From: Scolanthus callimorphus
Lineage: Eukaryota; Cnidaria; Anthozoa; Actiniaria; Edwardsiidae
Assembly: GCA_033964015.1 (NCBI GenBank)
Contig: JAWWUD010000106.1
Span: 184,501-248,500, forward strand
Reading direction: 5' to 3'
Length of the DNA: 64,000 bases
Shown here: piece after piece, positions 11,701-20,430 of the stretch
How positions within the stretch are numbered: the stretch's first letter is position 1
Layout of the letters: each line of letters starts with the position of its first letter
Notes under the pieces: generated by a model
The model's input: only the letters and a program-made list of their open reading frames with translations
Database searches by the model: none
Told to the model about the DNA's origin: nothing
Made by a program: the position numbers and the translations under genes

Positions 11701-13140
11701 CAGTACTGCGGCAAGGGGTTCAACCAGAAGGGTAACTTACAAGCGCACATATATGGACACACCGGAGAACGACCTTACAGGTATCCCGAAATGATGTGGT
11801 AGTCTGTTAAAGTGCGATCAAACGGTGAGGAGAGTTGATGAGAGCTAACTCTCATAAATTCACTCTCATCCGCTATCGTGCTGTTTGAACATGTTCAAAC
11901 TTTTCATGAGAGTCGATGAGAGTTGTTTACCGTTTGATCGCGCGGATGAGAGTTGATGGGTGTTTTTCAGTCAGCAGCTGCTGCCAACTGCAGCATAGAT
12001 CATTCATATATGGTACACTATAATGTCCTTCTGCATATCCTCGTTCTATAAGACATGGACACTGTAGTGTACCATAACGGCAGTTTAACTTTGTCAATTG
12101 GTTACTTATTAACTTATTATTTTGACCGGGGTTTGGATATATTTTTTCGTAATCGGCTATAAAATACTTTGGTTACCCTTTTTGGGGATATCTTGTAAAT
12201 TGTGCCAGTCTATAGACTTTAACTGACGAGATGATGGTCGCCATGAGGACGCTTAAAAGCAAACTAGGGAGTGGCAACATGACCAATTTCGCACTAAAGT
12301 GAAGAAAAGTCTTTGACTTTGGTGTACCGAAAACGGCGTTTTCTAAAATCAAAATGCACAAAAGATATTTTATTCCAAATACCTTTTTCTGGATCCTTAC
12401 ATAGTACCTTAAAGGCCCATCACCAACCGGGAGCCTTTGCGCCATGTTTTCTTTTGTTTTAAAATTGATCCATTGTCTTTCGGGTACTCTGATTGCCTAA
12501 GAGTCTGCAAAGGCTCTCGGTTGGTGATGGGCCTTTAATAGATAATTGGGAGCCTCGATTTGAACCCGAAAGTTGCGAATACCAACGAGTCCAAAAAGTT
12601 TTGTCTATTGTCTCCATTCAAGCTTCATCAGTTTCTCGTTGGTATTCCCAACTTTTCTTACTACAAACGTGATGTTCTCACTGTACTTATGCGCCGTCGA
12701 TGTCTGTTCAGCGGTAGACTAGAGAATTCGAAACTGGACTACTCCTCGGCACGCTTTTGGAAGTCGGCGTACAGTGTATTTTTCTCCCGTAACGAGCGTT
12801 GGAGTATGGACAAAAAAAAAGCCGTCGACTGATAGTTTATATGCAAAGGCAATTCCCCGGAAAGCAATAATTTTCTTTGATCATCAGTACTTAATCTCAA
12901 GCCAATGTAAACATATTTTTACCTAACAAAATTCTAAATCTATCAATGTTTTTTTCCAGGTGCGAGATCTGTAATAAAGGCTTCACACTGGCATCAACAC
13001 TTAACACGCATAAGCGCACACATGCCTCGAAGAAACCATTCGAGTGCCAGTTCTGCGGCAAGTCATTCTACCAGAAAAACGCCTTGAAGACTCACTACAT
13101 CGCCTCGCATCCCTTTGCTAATGGCGTGAGTTTGTTGTGA
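5634..13140 (+). CDS. SNAG-domain C2H2 zinc-finger repressor, GFI-like, five exons
   Basis: Joining 5,634-5,715, 8,546-9,466, 10,917-11,120, 11,549-11,780 and 12,960-13,140 gives 1,620 nt, exactly 540 codons with the stop. Every junction has GT-AG borders and preserves frame (phases 1, 1, 1, 2). The protein starts with the SNAG peptide MPRSFLVKK, which in Snail, GFI and related factors recruits LSD1/CoREST-type corepressors. A low-complexity middle of about 280 residues follows, then eight consecutive C2H2 fingers joined by TGEKP-like linkers. Finger 4 (CGKGFHQKIDMKIH, then HTGEKPHKC) is very like the corresponding GFI1 finger. GFI1 usually has six fingers, so eight is longer. The expected role is a nuclear DNA-binding repressor. 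In family terms it may control cell fate, but no target can be read here. It could instead be a different SNAG-ZF subfamily. Confidence 0.87.
6190..6360. repeat. MITE-like repeat, first copy
   Basis: Contains ccgataaagtcatagaaag, ttgtgctctaatgctttt and ggaccaatcagagcgcg. The same segments recur in inverted order at 7,545-7,690 (gcgcgctctgattggtc, then aaaagcattatagcacaac) and again in direct order at 7,727-7,765. A family of short inverted elements has therefore inserted in this intron. Confidence 0.6.
7540..7770. repeat. MITE-like repeat, second and third copies
   Basis: 7,545-7,690 is an inverted copy of the 6,190-6,360 repeat. 7,727-7,765 repeats ccgataaagtcatagaaag and ttgtgctctaatgcttt in direct orientation. 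Together they can form a stem within intron 1. Confidence 0.6.
8546..9466 (+). CDS. Exon 2: linker region and first half of zinc finger 1
   Basis: The acceptor is tactgtag at 8,545 and the frame continues from exon 1 without a break. About 280 residues are low in recognisable structure. Features include a VKSEHGP and VKIEQEP pair resembling SUMO-acceptor psi-K-x-E sites, and a basic KKATPTRKYR stretch just before the fingers. Finger 1 (YTCDVCGKSF, HKRIHTG) ends at the donor gtacat, phase 1. The open frame appears to begin earlier at a TTG only because it runs up from the acceptor. This is not a start. Confidence 0.85.
9537..9780 (+). mobile_element. 5'-truncated poly-A retroposon (LINE or SINE tail)
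   Basis: The segment ends in an A run of more than 20 bases at about 9,757-9,780. It is bordered by the direct repeat acgaagctcc at 9,527-9,536 and again just after the poly-A at 9,780-9,789. This is the signature of target-primed reverse transcription. The tail carries cgagctcttggggc, which pairs with the nearby gccccctagatgag. It lies in intron 2. No reverse transcriptase remains. Confidence 0.65.
9821..10051. repeat. MITE with long terminal inverted repeats
   Basis: The left end gtccagtttcgaattctcta is the exact inverse of the right end tagagaattcgaaactggac. The inner parts gggagcctcggtttgaa and gaggctccc also pair, as do taccaacgagaaactg and gactcgctggta. It is flanked by TA on both sides. 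A second, left-truncated copy lies at 12,541-12,741. Confidence 0.75.
10670..10827. repeat. Inverted-repeat element in intron 2
   Basis: The arms tttctgcaacccatccatgg at 10,670 and ccatggatgggtttctgcag near 10,806 pair over about 25 bp. The inner part aagtgttcggaatt...aatccgaacactt also pairs. This makes a roughly 155 bp hairpin just upstream of the exon 3 acceptor. Confidence 0.65.
10917..11120 (+). CDS. Exon 3: zinc fingers 2 and 3 and the start of finger 4
   Basis: The acceptor tttcag is at 10,911-10,916 and the donor gtgagt at 11,121. It completes the HTGDKP linker of finger 1, then encodes FHCEQCGRAF...HRLTH, YVCPQCNKAF...HMRTH and the first cysteine pair of finger 4, FVCDFCGKG. It starts and ends in phase 1. 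The introns cut inside fingers rather than between them, which is common in old C2H2 genes. Confidence 0.87.
11241..11452. repeat. Inverted-repeat element in intron 3
   Basis: gaatccattctcgcaggggg with aggctctggg on the left pairs with cccagagcctcccccgcgag and gaatgcaatgaatcc on the right. A degenerate relative of the same family (gccggggagctctgg, tacgagaat) occurs near 60,780-60,970. It occupies most of the 428 bp intron. Confidence 0.6.
11549..11780 (+). CDS. Exon 4: zinc fingers 4 to 6
   Basis: The acceptor ttttcaag is at 11,541-11,548 and the donor gtatcc at 11,781. It completes finger 4 (FHQKIDMKIHRYTH) and encodes finger 5 (HKCSKCGRGF...HMRTH), finger 6 (YKCQYCGKGF...HIYGH) and the TGERPYR linker into finger 7. 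It ends in phase 2. The FHQK-D-MK-H pattern followed by TGEKPHKC is the strongest link to the GFI family. Confidence 0.87.
11813..11942. repeat. Inverted-repeat element in intron 4
   Basis: The ends gcgatcaaacggt and accgtttgatcgc are exact inverses. The interior repeats gagagttgatgagag and its complement. Confidence 0.7.
12413..12534. mobile_element. TTAA-flanked MITE (piggyBac-like), copy 1
   Basis: 122 bp with ends aggcccatcaccaaccgg and ctcggttggtgatgggcct, bounded by TTAA on both sides (12,409-12,412 and 12,535-12,538). A second 122 bp copy lies at 22,827-22,948, where an empty site in the other segmental copy proves insertion at TTAA. TTAA duplication is characteristic of piggyBac-type transposition. 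It carries no coding sequence. Confidence 0.8.
12541..12741. repeat. Second copy of the gtccagtttcg MITE, left-truncated
   Basis: It matches the interior and right end of the element at 9,821-10,051: gggagcctcg, gaataccaacgag, agcttcatcagtttctcgtt, and the end agagaattcgaaactggac. The left terminal repeat is missing. It lies in intron 4 next to the TTAA MITE. Confidence 0.7.
12960..13140 (+). CDS. Exon 5: zinc fingers 7 and 8 and stop
   Basis: A strong pyrimidine tract and ttttttccag precede the exon. It encodes finger 7 (CEICNKGF...HKRTH) and finger 8 (FECQFCGKSF...HYIASH, with four residues between the histidines), then a short tail and TGA at 13,138-13,140. The sequence just before the stop, ggcgtgagtttg, contains a good donor, so an alternative splice out of this exon is possible. 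Two decayed copies of its second half follow in tandem. Confidence 0.82.
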
Positions 13141-13429
13141 TCCAGCCTCTTTGAAGAAACCATTCGAGTGCCAGTTCTCTGGCAATTCATTCTACCAGAA
13201 AAGCGCCCTGAAGACCCATTGGTAATACTATTTCTAGTAGTATTGTGACTCACTACATCGCCTCACATCCCTTTGCTAATGGCGTGAGTTTGTTGTGATC
13301 CAGTCCCTTTGAAGAAACCATTCGAGTGCCAGTTCTGTGGCAAGTCATTATACCAGAAAAAAACGCATTGAAGACTCACTACATCGCCTCACACCCCTTT
13401 GCTAATGGTGCTAATTTGTTGTGATCCAG
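13025..13429 (+). repeat. Three tandem copies of the zinc-finger-8 coding segment
   Basis: Unit 1 (13,025-13,145) is the functional end of exon 5. Unit 2 (13,146-13,303) and unit 3 (13,304-13,429) repeat it, starting gaagaaaccattcgagtgcc and ending ttgttgtgatccag. Unit 2 has lost the second zinc-binding cysteine (TGC to TCT), reads into a TAA, and carries an inserted 30 bp hairpin around aatactatttctagtagtatt. Unit 3 has extra A residues that shift the frame. Each unit starts after tccag, so the duplicates look like exon copies. Confidence 0.8.
13146..13429 (+). pseudogene. Two decayed duplicates of the terminal zinc finger
   Basis: Both downstream units still read KKPFECQF at their start but cannot form a complete finger: unit 2 lacks a cysteine and terminates early, and unit 3 is frameshifted. 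They lie past the TGA of the gene and would be in the 3' untranslated region or an alternative terminal exon. Confidence 0.7.
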
Positions 13430-13452
13430 CCGCTTCGAAACTGTTAGCAATT

Positions 13453-13639
13453 AAACAAATAGATCTTGTTTTGCATGCGTGTGTACTGTAATAGATACAC
13501 AGATGACGTCACAGAATGCCATGAGCCAAAAAGTACGCAACGAGACGCAGTCGAGTTGCATGCTGCTGTTTATGACATTCTGTGACGTCTTTGTGTATCT
13601 ATTACAGTACATCGCACAAAAAACGAGATCTATTTGTTT
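13453..13639. repeat. Palindromic MITE downstream of the zinc-finger gene
   Basis: The ends aaacaaatagatcttgtttt and aaaacgagatctatttgttt pair. The inner parts actgtaatagatacaca, gacgtcacagaatg pair with cattctgtgacgtc and tgtatctattacagt. Nearly the whole 187 bp is one hairpin. Confidence 0.75.
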
Positions 13640-14838
13640 TATACAACAACAAACAGGGATTTTTGTCAACCGCGTATCTGTACTCTTGTAGCAACATGGC
13701 TCTCGACCAACCAGAGCGCGGGATTTACTTGTGTTGTATAAAAAGAAATAGCTAACGGTGCTTTACCATTGAAACATGTAAACAAATCCTCACCGACCAT
13801 TGATATAAACACCATTAATGAGCCGATTGTGTCTATTCACTTGAGAAAGATCCAGGAATAATACAAGTGCAACCAACTTTAGTATTGTGGCAATGTATCT
13901 GCACAAATTATATGAGAGTTTACGACTTGTAAATAAATGCACCAACACCAGAAAAATGACAATCATCATAATTGTACAAGTACTTCATACCAGAAACATC
14001 TAACTTATATGTTTCTGTTCATACTTTACTTTACAAATAAAAATACTACACAGTGCACCCCATTTCTGTTGGAACTGTATTTTCTGTAAAATCGAAGCCG
14101 AACCAGCCTAACATGTGTAATATTTCTTTGTGCTTTTCGACGCCAAATTCTCTGCGAAGCTCAGTTGATTATCACTGGTTATTACTGCTAATTTCCTTGC
14201 AAACAATTTGCTTCTAGCCAGAGATTTTCAATACCTGACACGGCGTTGTTATTGACCACGAACTGTCAGTGGCGCAGCAAACGACTCCAAAGAAGATATA
14301 CGATGTTACTATAGCAACTCGCTTATACTGTCTGTATATCGTTGTTTCTATTAAAATTGAAAAATGTTAGCTAATATCAGCAAATTCTATACTCTTTGTG
14401 ATCGAAACAAACAGATATCTCAAGGACAGCACACGGTGTAAGTCGCTAATAAAAAAAGTGCACCAAGTCCGTCCGGGCAAGTCCAAGTCCGTCTGCTGAA
14501 AATTGTTCGGTTAAATTTCTGGGTTAAAGGTTTGGCAATTAAATCCACCAAACACACGAACACCAGAAAAAAACAGCAGGTAAAGAGGTAGCACCAAAAT
14601 TATCTCGCTTATACTGATCCAGTTTTAAAACATTCACGCATTCGGTGAGTACATCGCTGTTTCCATGAAACAGAAAAATGTTAGCAACTATATCAGCAAA
14701 TTATATACTCTATATGGTCGAAACAAACGAAGACCTCCAGGACAGCACACGTGCAAGTCGCTGATTCAAAAAAAGTGCACCAAGATCGGCTGTGCGATAT
14801 TCCTCTTTCTGCTGAAAATTGTTTAAATTTCAATTTTA
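13640..14838. other. Intergenic stretch with a tandem repeat
   Basis: There is no recognisable coding sequence. The last 500 bp are a diverged tandem repeat (next entry) that runs into the start of segmental copy A. Confidence 0.5.
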
Positions 14839-14905
14839 GCAATTAAACCCACCAAACACACGAACACCAGAAAAAGCAGCAGGCAAAGAAGTAGCAGAAT
14901 AATTC
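14340..14905. repeat. Diverged tandem repeat, about 300 bp unit, two copies
   Basis: Shared landmarks in order are gaaaaatgttagc, atcagcaaatt, gtcgaaacaaac (gatcgaaacaaac in the first unit), aggacagcacac, aagtcgct, aaagtgcaccaag, gctgaaaattgtt and accaaacacacgaacaccag. They occur once at 14,340-14,580 and again at 14,655-14,880. The last landmark also begins segmental copies A and B. Confidence 0.65.
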
Positions 14906-15044
14906 GCCTCTATTTGCTTGTAGTTTTCTTCTCTCATAATCTTCGTCTCTTGGAACTTGAAAATATTCGCCTTCCATATGGAGTATGTTTCGTATTTTTT
15001 CACAAAACATTATTAACTTCCAAAGCCCATGAATGCCCCAATGA

Positions 15045-15296
15045 CTATTCCATTGCCCCTGACTCCGTTACAGGGATCGATACGGTTTCTGTGCTTTCAC
15101 TGGCGTTTGTGGGTTTATCATGAAAATATCGTGGAAATGCAGGCACATGAGTACATGTAAATTTAAATTTATCGTCTGGCATTTTACCAAGCTGCTCGCG
15201 AAACTCTTGACACAAGCTGGTGGGATTTAATCCATTTGATTGGTAGCCATCAAAAATCACCTTAAATACATAATTTTCTAAGCGTATACTTTGCAA
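15045..15296 (-). other. Possible minus-strand exon, copy A only
   Basis: An open stretch ending in TAG at 15,045 reads like protein (for example FDGYQSNGLNPTSL and DDKFKFTCTHVPAF). Copy B has a 77 bp deletion that removes its second half. I do not recognise a domain and the start is unclear. It could be a 3' exon of a host gene or chance. Confidence 0.25.
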
Positions 15297-15996
15297 AATT
15301 ATACACTAATGTTCATTGAAGTAAAATCCCTGCAAAGTTGTAGAACACGGTTTTTTGTAACAAAACAAAAACTGTCATGAAGCAAAAGGACATGTTACAG
15401 GAGCCCCCCCCTGCAATGCAATATTTTGTTGCGTTACAAATTGCAACGTTACGAGACAAACTGCTAGGCATTGTCAAATTGTTCCAATTCGACCGCAGTC
15501 GATATTGTACGTGCAGACCTAACAAAAAGTATCCACCCAAAGGAATCATCACATGAGCTGAATTGGGTGACAACAAGATGTAAACGCCGTCAGCCGATTT
15601 GGTTGAGTAAGGATTATTTGTCTAAAAATCATTTTCACGATTGGTTTGGTTTCTAGTTCGTTTTGTCATTATGAATGGCCCTCCGGTAAACTCCAAAAGT
15701 ATGCACATCTTGGTATCAAAGCTTACAGTAAAAGACAAACGTCCCCCTCTAGAGTGCAGTAATGAGTTGATTATTGGAATATTGCACCTATCATTTGATT
15801 CGATAATGCTTGAGAAGTCTTTCAACTGGGTTTTCGGTTCAAAATGCTCGAATCTTCGTAGCAACACGCACCGACACTCTTAAATCACAAACTATATGCT
15901 TCTTGGAATATCCCTGATAACACTGGTTACAATTTTCTTTATATGAAATTCTTCATATAAAACCTACCGTGCTGGTTCCTTGCCGCCATATTGCAG

Positions 15997-16270
15997 GGTT
16001 CGTACGCGTCTTGGAAATCCTGGAAGTTTAAGGAAAATCCTGGAAAACTCCAGGAAAAATGCTTCGACTCAAATGTGGTTAAATCGGTCAGTTTCGTGAA
16101 TCTGATTTTGTGCTGCAAACTATGGCATCCTCCAGAATTATCATGTTTTTGTTTTGTGAGGAGGTGGCATTTCTACCCAATAAAAACTCCTGAAAAACTC
16201 CTTGAAAAAATAACTATAAAGACTTTCTGGAAAATCCCGGATTTTTGTCATCCAGAAAGCGTACGAACGA
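15997..16270. repeat. Inverted-repeat element, present in both segmental copies
   Basis: It begins ggttcgtacgcgtcttggaa and ends with the inverse ccagaaagcgtacgaa(c), with repeated aatcctgga/tccagga motifs inside. The counterpart in copy B is at about 39,258-39,527. Its presence in both copies dates it before the duplication. Confidence 0.6.
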
Positions 16271-16733
16271 AATTGGTAGCAAAAGTCGCAAAAAATAGGC
16301 TTTTTGTTGATTATTCTATATATGGAAGTGCTTCCGTCTTCTATCGTCCAATCAAAAACCGAAAACACAGTTCAAATTGAAAGGCGTTTTCCCCAGCTGG
16401 CTTCATTATTGAATCGAATTATTGAATCTAATAATAAGCGTCTTTGGATGTAAAAGGGAATGTAATGGCTACTATTAAGGCAAAAGACCCCTTGAAAACA
16501 ACAATTAATAACAACTCAAACATGCGCCTCATTAATAGGTTTATTATCAGATCGACGTTTCATAGCCAACCTATTTTATCAGTTTTGGCCACAATAATGT
16601 TGTGCTCTTCATACAATCAGCATTACTTATAATCAATTACTTTTCAGATATATTCAACCAGTTTTACATGTGAGTGTAAAATACAGTTGCTGTTGCTTCA
16701 TGGCACCCTCATATGGTATCTTTCCATCTTGCA

Positions 16734-17174
16734 TTACCCCATACTCTTGACTGCGGCCTCTGAGGCGACTTTGAACATCGCACTTGGAAAAATCAGCTCC
16801 TTATTCCAGTATGTGCTGAAATCCCGCTCATAATCTGCCGCAAACTGCTCGCACTTCGCCTGAACTCCGGCTATGGACTGAGTCCGCGCCTGATTCTCGA
16901 TGGCCGTTATATCCGCTTGGACCGTTGGAGGGATGCGTCCGGTCACTTGGTTACTGCCTCTATCCTTTTGAACGGAATTCTTACATCGGCCGCCGTCGTT
17001 CATCGGGAAACAATTGGCAATGGTAGTGGCTGTAATATATGTCGTCAACTTCCCTCCAAACAAGCTGCCAACAATATCCATAGTTTCAGGAGTCTGAGTG
17101 GTTATTTTAAGGGGTTGCCAACAGGGTATAAGGTTGCCATTATCGTCTTGATACTGACCAATCTGGTTGAAATA
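16734..17174 (-). CDS. Copy A terminal exon
   Basis: The open frame runs from a probable acceptor at cactag (about 17,198) or just inside it to TAA at 16,734. It includes a cysteine-containing stretch (TIANCFPM, GGRC) and a helical C-terminal part ending AAVKSMG. Copy B keeps the same frame at 40,001-40,450. The exact 5' border is uncertain because the acceptor context is weak. Confidence 0.5.
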   Translation of the reverse strand, partial: YFNQIGQYQDDNGNLIPCWQPLKITTQTPETMDIVGSLFGGKLTTYITATTIANCFPMNDGGRCKNSVQKDRGSNQVTGRIPPTVQADITAIENQARTQSIAGVQAKCEQFAADYERDFSTYWNKELIFPSAMFKVASEAAVKSMG

Positions 17175-17546
17175 TAACGGATAAGTGAAATCACACTAGT
17201 GGTCTATTGCCAATGCTGCGTTCTGACTGGTTGAGCTACTAGTAGGCTTTAAGTTAAGCCCACTAATATAACTTATAGTTATTGACTCAGAGTCCATTCG
17301 GGCTTGAGATATAATTGTTAAATAGAATACATGCAGAAGATCATCTGGATGATGGTAGATAACTTGAAAAAGAAGAGAATTCTGTACAAAGTACTTTACT
17401 TGCAGCCATTTTATTGCGGGGCTTTTCATATTGGCACCGAAGGAAATTCAGATTAACTAATTAGTCGATCTATGCGCCTAAAATTCACTAGATAAAATTA
17501 CTATCCTAATTATCATTCACTATAGAAGTAATAAATAACAGGACTC

Positions 17547-17704
17547 CATGCTTGTCCAATTAAGAAAAAAAAATGGATGATTCTTCGGAACTCCAATTTG
17601 GACTATAGGCCTGTTAACTCGTCCAGTTTCGGCCTGTGGCCTCGTCCAATTTTCGAGCACCTCTGAATATTCATTCCAATTTTTTCTTAATTGGACAGCA
17701 TGGA
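17547..17704. repeat. MITE with ttgtccaattaag ends
   Basis: The left end catgcttgtccaattaagaa and right end ttcttaattggacagcatgg are inverses. Copy B at 40,817-40,880 retains only the left half. Confidence 0.7.
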
Positions 17705-17878
17705 TTCCTATTATATATATAGTGGGGCGGATATGTGCATGAATTGTTCGCTTTTAGGTAAAAATCATCAAATTTTGCAGAAAGATACCTTTTTGCGAGC
17801 AAATAAGTTTTAGAAAATGGGGCCACCATGAATATTTTTTTTTCTCATAATATGTGGTTGTTCTGTTTTTAAACAACT

Positions 17879-18332
17879 TAAAGGCGGGGAAATACGAGGC
17901 ACAAAAATCTCTCAACTTGTCGCGCAACATTGTTTCGTTGCAAGTTGATGATCGATGTTGCGCGTATTTCATCTTGCGCCACAACTTGTCTCGCAACAAA
18001 AACATTTGTTGCAGGTTGTGAAAACTTGTTGCGCGAAGTAGAGCGCAGGTCTACTTTGAGACACAAATTCTGGCTTTGTTGCTCGTTTTTCATCAAACAC
18101 ACAACTTGTTGCGCAACAATTTGCATACAATTCAAGTTGATTAGTCAATAGAAATGAGGTGTTAAGGGCAAAAATCTTCCTTGGGCTTGCATGTGTGATC
18201 AACAAAACAAAATATTGCGCGACAAGTTGTGAATATGATGATAAACGTGCAACAAACATTAGACTTACAACGCAACAATGTTGCGCGACAAGTTGAGAGA
18301 TTTTGTACCTCGTATTTCTCCGGCTTAAAGTA
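17879..18332. repeat. MITE with repeated TTGCGCAACA motifs
   Basis: The ends ggcggggaaatacgaggcac and gtacctcgtatttctccggc pair, followed by ctctcaacttgtcgcgcaac against its inverse. The interior repeats acttgttgcgcaaca several times. It is flanked by ttaaag on both sides. The copy B counterpart is at 40,998-41,425. It lies in an intron of the secreted-protein gene. Confidence 0.75.
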
Positions 18333-18633
18333 ACTCAGCTCGCTACCTCATTGGCACAGACTGTTATACACCACGTTCACAACTCAGTTATAGTTACTTT
18401 TGCTCGCTACTACTCTGAGAAAATGGCGGATGGCCGAGGTTCTTGAAGGAACCAGGCGCACACCAGCTACTCATTCAGGAGGGTGACAAGCGCGCGCCAG
18501 CCACGTATTCAACTGACACTCCTTCTATAAGAGAAATCTCTCTCGAGGTCCTAATCTGGTAAAGGAAAATTTGGGTATCTCCAGTGTAAGAACCATTCCC
18601 TGAGGACACCTTTGTGTTTAGTTACTATTAATC

Positions 18634-18690
18634 ATGATTGTTTCAACCTTCGTTCTACCAAACAAAGAAAGCTTTGTGATGCAGCTGGTG
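18634..18690 (+). other. Possible orphan plus-strand first exon
   Basis: An ATG starts MIVSTFVLPNKESFVMQL, followed at once by the consensus donor gtgagt at 18,688. Copy B (ATG at 41,732) has a better start context, catggc, and reads MAGSTFVLPNKESFMMQL with the same donor. I could not find a second exon in frame, so this may be chance. Confidence 0.2.
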
Positions 18691-18932
18691 AGTTCTTACA
18701 TTAGACTCCAGGCCGTCGTTGAATTGTCGAATGGTTCTTATTTCCCACCTTTACTCGCCACATGTAGCTGTTCAACTTAAAGCCAATAAAACCAGCATTG
18801 TGCAGAAGCACTCAGCCAATTTATCCCAGCACTACTAGTACAATGTGGCATTATTCTCGTAAACGGAATCCACCAGGCATCCCACTTGTATTGAGAAAAG
18901 CGTTTGTCTCGGATTTTGTCACTCGAGGGATT

Positions 18933-19161
18933 AGCTGTATTTACACTAGAGACGGAAAACTCGTCTGGGACGAGTTTCTCGCCTTGAATATGGTTCCCTA
19001 GCCCTGTTCTTCTGTGATCACGCGAAAACAATTTTTTTGAAGAAGAAAGTGTAGACAGATAACAAGCAAGTGTTTCTGAGTAGAATTGACATAAGAAAGG
19101 AACTTTTTCAGACGAGAAACTCGTCTCAGACGAGTTTTCCGTCTCTAGTGTGAATACAGCT
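18933..19161. repeat. MITE present only in copy A
   Basis: The ends agctgtatttacactagaga and tctctagtgtgaatacagct pair, and cggaaaactcgtc pairs with gacgagttttccg. Copy B lacks it and has about 40 other bases at the site. It belongs to the same family as the neighbouring 19,169-19,645 element, with diverged ends, and interrupts the region of probable exon 4. Confidence 0.75.
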
Positions 19162-19168
19162 ATTCATC

Positions 19169-19645
19169 AGCCGTTTTCACACTAGAGGACGGAAAATCCG
19201 TCATGACGAGTTTTCCGTCTGATATGAATTCGTGAATAGAGCCCTGTCTAGTTTTTACCGACAAGAATTCATATATAGACGGAAAACATCGTACATTTGT
19301 TCGAAAGAACCTGGGCCGAGATTTGAATTGTGACACTTGCGGCGCCATTTTTGCTACCCACAATTCTCTGCAAACGTTCTAGTCCCAGTTTCTTTACCGC
19401 GCGAATTTCACAATTTCCGTCTAGTTCGCCATCTCAGCGTGAATTAAAGATGAGTTTCCATTCCCGTCTTGACGAGAAAATCGTCCACGGAAAACCGTCT
19501 GCTTCGACGGAGAAGTAAGAGGGATACATTCAGACGTTTTCCGGACAAAAATTCGTCTCGTCCCGATTTCACACTAAAACGAGTTATCCGTCTGGACGAA
19601 AAACTCGTCTCAGACGGGTTTTCCCTTTCTAGTGTGAAAACGGCT
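19169..19645. repeat. MITE filling most of an intron, copy A
   Basis: The ends agccgttttcacactagagg and tttctagtgtgaaaacggct are near-perfect inverses, followed by cggaaaa and its complement. The right end lies 5 bp from the donor of exon 3. The copy B element is at 42,114-42,591. The family is about 480 bp and non-coding. Confidence 0.8.
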
Positions 19646-19650
19646 ATTAC

Positions 19651-20085
19651 CTTATTGAAGTGCATTTCCTCGTATGCCCAATGCGAATAGTTGTAGCACA
19701 ACATTCCTGTATCTCTGATTTTTCCTAGGTATAGGCTGGACTTGAATGAGTCGGCCTTCTGTTTGTATCCCTCCACCAGAGTGTTAGCGTTGTACAGATA
19801 AAGAGAGCACCATGGACGAAACAAAGGGAGCATCGCCTCTAACTCACTAACTTGAGCATCCGTGAGGTGACTGGTGATCTCATTTTTGCTTTTCCGTTCA
19901 AGATAGAGCTCGAATGCGTCCCTGTGTATTATGAAGTACGGTTCATCCTTCATAATGTCGTCCACAGCGCGTTGTAGGGCAGATAGTTGTTCATCTTCAG
20001 TTTCATAGTTACCGAAGGATTGTGCAAGGCCATTCCTAAGCGTTTTGAAGTTCTTTGTAATGAGGTTTTTTTCTAATTGCAGAAT
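19651..20085 (-). CDS. Copy A exon 3 (145 codons), still open
   Basis: Acceptor ctccacag at 20,086, donor gtaata at 19,650, phase 0 at both ends. It is almost entirely alpha-helical in character. Near its end, LPLFRPWCSLYLYNANTL resembles the hydrophobic late helices of the first domain of Cry-type pore formers. The equivalent exon 42,606-43,040 in copy B differs by scattered amino-acid changes and has the stronger donor gtaaga. Confidence 0.6.
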
Positions 20086-20198
20086 CTGTGGAGACAACAG
20101 AGGGCACAGGTGTTGATGTTGTACCAAATCATCCAAATAACTGATGGATAGTCAAAATACTAGTAGTCTAGGTTTGTTAAATAGCCCTTTATAACTAC

Positions 20199-20427
20199 AC
20201 TACTACTTAGCCTAGTGTATATATTTATATCAGTGTTTAATGTGTTTCTAATTTTTCAGTTCTTAGTCTCAAAACGGGCGCACTTAATTTGGAGCCTCGC
20301 TCTGTTGTGCGACCCTCACCAAAGTTTTGTTATCATTTGTTTGTATTTTTTTTTTCGTGCTATTGTTTATTTTTGTAAATTATATTTGTGAATTGGTGAA
20401 AGCTATTAAATAAATAAAATAAATAAA
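20199..20427 (+). mobile_element. LINE 3' tail insertion, copy A only
   Basis: Copy B reads ataactacaaagcgatc where copy A has ataactaca, about 230 bp, then aaataaataaacaaagcgatc. The insert ends in (taaa)n repeats (taaataaataaaataaataaa), typical of CR1/L2-type LINE 3' ends. No coding sequence remains. Confidence 0.6.
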
Positions 20428-20430
20428 CAA

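Noticed and set aside
15313..15883. Protein-like stretches on both strands near the start of copies A and B
   Set aside because: Copy B has indels that break the minus-strand frame, and the plus-strand one differs at many amino acids, so neither behaves as a conserved exon.
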